Assembly (NCBI RefSeq): GCF_037094495.1
Contig: NZ_CP146612.1
Span: 620,001-684,000 of the forward strand
DNA length: 64,000 bases
Source of the DNA: Dehalogenimonas sp. W
Lineage (GTDB): Bacteria > Chloroflexota > Dehalococcoidia > Dehalococcoidales > Dehalococcoidaceae
Direction: 5' to 3'
Part shown: positions 61,711-64,000 of the stretch, piece after piece
Layout of the letters: every line of letters begins with the position of its first letter
Position numbering within the stretch: the first letter of the stretch is position 1
Position numbers and translations under genes: made by a program
Notes under the pieces: generated by a model
The model's database searches: none
Told to the model about the DNA's origin: nothing
The model's input: only the letters and a program-made list of their open reading frames with translations

Positions 61711-61730
61711 TATACTAGAACACTTGTGTA
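61711..61730 (+). promoter_or_regulatory. recA promoter with candidate LexA (SOS) box
   Basis: A -10 TATACT (61711-61716) is followed directly by AGAACACTTGTGTA (61717-61730), placing the box at the transcription start. TTACAG at 61688-61693 gives a 17-base spacer as a plausible -35. The box matches the motif upstream of lexA (AGAACAnnTGT). Confidence 0.55.
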
Positions 61731-61805
61731 ATTAGCCGGGCTGTGATATTATGCCGGTAGCCACCCTGATTGAAACTATATAATATAAAGGAACGAATTG
61801 AATTT

Positions 61806-62834
61806 ATGAGTACGGAAAAACAAAACGCGGAAAGGGATAAAGCCCTGGAGGTTGCCTTCGGACTGATTGAGAAACAGTTCGGCAAAGGCGCCATCATGAA
61901 GCTTACGGATGCCGCCTCAACCGTGGCCGTTGACGTTATCCCCACCGGCTCACTGGCGCTGGATCTGGCGTTGGGCGTCGGCGGCATCCCCCGTGGCCGG
62001 GTCACCGAAATCTACGGTCCGGAAGGCTCCGGCAAAACGACGCTGGCCCAGCACATCATCGCCGAATGCCAGAAAGCCGGCGGCAAGGCGTTCTACATTG
62101 ACGTTGAACACGCCTTTGATCCCAAATACGCCAAAATCTGCGGCATCAATCTGGATGAGTTCTTCATCGCCCAACCCGACGCCGGTGAAGAAGCGCTGGA
62201 TATCTGTGAAAAACTGGTCAGAAGCGGCGGGGCAGACCTGGTGGTCGTAGACAGCGTCGCTGCCCTGGTACCCAAAGCTGAATTGGAAGGGGACATGGGT
62301 GATTCTCATGTCGGCCTGCAAGCCCGCCTGATGAGTCAGGCCCTGCGTAAGCTGACAGCTACCATCGGCAACACCGGGACCGCTGTTATCTTCATCAACC
62401 AGTTGCGGGAAAAAGTGGGCGTCATGTTCGGTAATCCGGAAGTCACTCCCGGCGGCCGGGCACTCAAGTTCTATTCATCGGTGCGCCTGGATATCCGCCG
62501 GATGGAAACACTGAAAGCCGGCAACGTGGCCATCGGCAGCCATGTCAAGGCCAGAGTAGTAAAAAACAAAGTAGCACCGCCGTTCCGTGTGGCTGAATTT
62601 GATATCATGTTTGATTCCGGCATTTCCAAGGAAGGCAATCTGCTGGATCTGGGAGTGGAAAGCGGAATCGTTAAAAAATCCGGTGCCTTTTTCTCCTGGG
62701 GCGAAACCCGCCTGGGTCAGGGCCGGGAAGCTGCCCGGACTTTCCTGTCGCAGAATAAAGATATCGCCGAAACCATTGAACAGGAAATCAGGGCTAACGC
62801 CGGCGGCTGCAAGCTGGACACAGACATAGACTAA
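61806..62834 (+). CDS. recA: Recombinase RecA
   Basis: 342-residue ATP-dependent strand-exchange protein that also triggers LexA cleavage. Walker [10 protein letters not shown], the [11 protein letters not shown] segment (Walker B) and the [33 protein letters not shown]-binding region (split here) are all present. The start is ATG 61806 ([15 protein letters not shown]), matching family N-termini rather than the longer frame from 61770. It is followed by recX in the same direction. Confidence 0.97.
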   Translation: MSTEKQNAERDKALEVAFGLIEKQFGKGAIMKLTDAASTVAVDVIPTGSLALDLALGVGGIPRGRVTEIYGPEGSGKTTLAQHIIAECQKAGGKAFYIDVEHAFDPKYAKICGINLDEFFIAQPDAGEEALDICEKLVRSGGADLVVVDSVAALVPKAELEGDMGDSHVGLQARLMSQALRKLTATIGNTGTAVIFINQLREKVGVMFGNPEVTPGGRALKFYSSVRLDIRRMETLKAGNVAIGSHVKARVVKNKVAPPFRVAEFDIMFDSGISKEGNLLDLGVESGIVKKSGAFFSWGETRLGQGREAARTFLSQNKDIAETIEQEIRANAGGCKLDTDID

Positions 62835-62864
62835 CCAGTCGGTAAAAACAAAGGCAGATTAACT

Positions 62865-63449
62865 ATGCCGAAACGGCAGACAGGCGCCAGGCCGCTTGCC
62901 GATGGCGCTGAAGACAATATTAACTCACCTGCGGGTGAATCCGGGCAGCGGGCAAAGTCTGAAACAGATAATGCCTGTTTCCAGGCAGCTGTCAGGCTCC
63001 TGGCTCACCGGGCGCGTACTGAGACCGAAATGCGACAGCGCCTGACTCGAAAGAAGTTTGAACCTGAGACTGTCGACCGAGTCATAGACCGTCTGAAGCA
63101 ATCAGGGCTAATTGACGATGCCGCTTTTGCCCGGGCCTGGAGTGACAGCCGGTCATTCGCCAGCCCGCGCTCAACCTACGTTATTAAACAGGAATTGCGG
63201 TTGAAAGGCATCCCTGTTGATACCGCAGAAGCCGCCGTTGAAGACCTGGATGACGCAGCATCAGCCATGAAGGCCGCCGCCGGGCGGGCAGGGCGGCTGG
63301 CCAATTTACCGGCAGAGGAAGCCAAACAGAAACTGGCTGATTTTCTGCGCCGCCGCGGCTTCGGCTGGGAACTGACCCGCCAAACACTGGAACAACTGGA
63401 GTCCGAAGGACTGCTGGGGCAGGTTGACACTACAGAGGGAACACCTTAG
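62865..63449 (+). CDS. recX: Regulatory protein RecX
   Basis: 194-residue protein of three-helix RecX repeats: AVRLLAHRARTETEMRQRLTRKKFEPETVDRVIDRLKQSGLIDDAAFARAW (split) and RSTYVIKQELRLKGIPVDTAE. RecX binds RecA filaments and limits their activity. It is 30 bases after recA, probably co-transcribed and so SOS-induced. The N-terminal 45 residues are unusually long and disordered-looking. Confidence 0.94.
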   Translation: MPKRQTGARPLADGAEDNINSPAGESGQRAKSETDNACFQAAVRLLAHRARTETEMRQRLTRKKFEPETVDRVIDRLKQSGLIDDAAFARAWSDSRSFASPRSTYVIKQELRLKGIPVDTAEAAVEDLDDAASAMKAAAGRAGRLANLPAEEAKQKLADFLRRRGFGWELTRQTLEQLESEGLLGQVDTTEGTP

Positions 63450-63511
63450 TATAAGCCGGCTACCCCCAGGTAACGGCAGCCAATTAAATATATATCGGGG
63501 GTTTTTTATAT

Positions 63512-64000
63512 ATGGGTCTTGACAACGTACTGGCAATCTTTTTTAGTTTTGTAATCGGCGCCATCTTCGGCGGCATGGCCATTTTCATTTCCCGGGGCAC
63601 CATGATTTCCCGTCAATTGAAAGTTGCCCAACGCAAGGCGTCCCACACCATTGCCGAATCCCGTTCTGAATCCAGAAACATCATTCAGGAAGCCCGGGAC
63701 GAGGCCGACAAACTGCGGCAGACCGCGGAGGGAGAACTTCGCGAACGCCGCACCGAACTGGTCAAACAGGAAAACCGGGTTACTCAGAAGGTAGAAACCC
63801 TGGAGCGTAAGCTGGAGAATCTGGATCAGCGCGAACGCGCCCTGCTTAACCGTGAAAAGTCCATTGAGGAAGAGCTGGAGAAGGTTGAAGATCTCCGCTC
63901 TCAGGAACAACAGAAACTGGAAGCAGTCGCCGGCCTGACTACTCAGGAAGCCAAAGATCACCTGCTTGAGATGGTTGAATCTGAAATGCAGCAGGAGACT
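63512..64000 (+). CDS. rny: Ribonuclease Y, N-terminal part (cut by window end)
   Basis: 163 codons in the window: an N-terminal membrane helix (VLAIFFSFVIGAIFGGMAIF) followed by a long Glu/Lys/Arg-rich coiled coil containing KASHTIAESRSESRNIIQEAR and ERKLENLDQREALLNREK (split). This layout is typical of RNase Y, a membrane-bound endoribonuclease; the KH and HD domains would lie beyond 64000. Confidence 0.85.
   Translation, partial: MGLDNVLAIFFSFVIGAIFGGMAIFISRGTMISRQLKVAQRKASHTIAESRSESRNIIQEARDEADKLRQTAEGELRERRTELVKQENRVTQKVETLERKLENLDQRERALLNREKSIEEELEKVEDLRSQEQQKLEAVAGLTTQEAKDHLLEMVESEMQQET

Noticed and set aside
63506-63961. 151-codon open frame on the minus strand
   Set aside because: It is antisense to rny, which has a clear membrane helix and coiled coil.

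Overview
The window looks like the chromosome of an organohalide-respiring Chloroflexi bacterium, most likely Dehalogenimonas or a close relative in Dehalococcoidia. The evidence is three Tat-exported reductive dehalogenase genes (rdhA), one rdhB anchor gene, a Tat translocase operon beside them, and GC-rich housekeeping genes interrupted by AT-richer accessory blocks. The assignment is inferred from gene content; the species cannot be named from the sequence.

Layout. 0.2-10.4 kb: tsaD; an ABC-2 type exporter divergent from a two-component system, followed by a putative beta-propeller protein; a cluster of tiny membrane ORFs; an M16 peptidase; a GGCT-like protein; a long gene I do not recognise; a zinc-ribbon protein. 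10.5-18.1 kb: a TetR regulator, four tRNAs (Trp, Leu, Gly, Cys) and a fifth (Leu) on the other strand, small membrane proteins, rplY and a second ABC-2 exporter. 18.1-20.7 kb: composite intergenic repeats around a LysE-type transporter and plsY. 20.7-26.9 kb: ilvE, then an AT-richer accessory block with an HNH nuclease, a type II restriction-modification pair, a lipoprotein and a Fic protein. 27-48.9 kb: housekeeping, with lexA, gyrA, hisS, a divergent ychF, tgt, ruvX, alaS, galU, a ROK kinase, an alcohol dehydrogenase, gyrB and a RelA/SpoT protein. 48.9-61.5 kb: the respiration cluster. 61.8-64 kb: recA, recX and the start of rny (cut by the window edge).

The 48.9-61.5 kb cluster is the highlight. 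Three RdhA precursors carry twin-arginine signals and a complete Tat system (three TatA/B-type proteins plus TatC) lies next to them. Two NosR/PceC-like membrane proteins each have an FMN-binding domain and two CxxxCP motifs. An ApbE flavin transferase, itself with a twin-arginine signal, could attach FMN to both outside the cytoplasm. A GltD-like flavoprotein with ferredoxin-type clusters at both ends and a C-terminal membrane anchor sits between ApbE and one NosR-like protein. Together these could form a membrane electron route to the dehalogenases. The genes are seen; the pathway is inferred.

Regulation visible in sequence: two nearly identical operator-promoter modules (upstream of the ABC exporter and of the propeller gene) frame the two-component system, which strongly suggests its regulon. 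A motif shared by the lexA and recA promoters may be the SOS box. An AT-rich repeat-filled region lies between the divergent rdhA genes. Several genes have a -10 box so close to the start codon that their mRNAs are probably leaderless.
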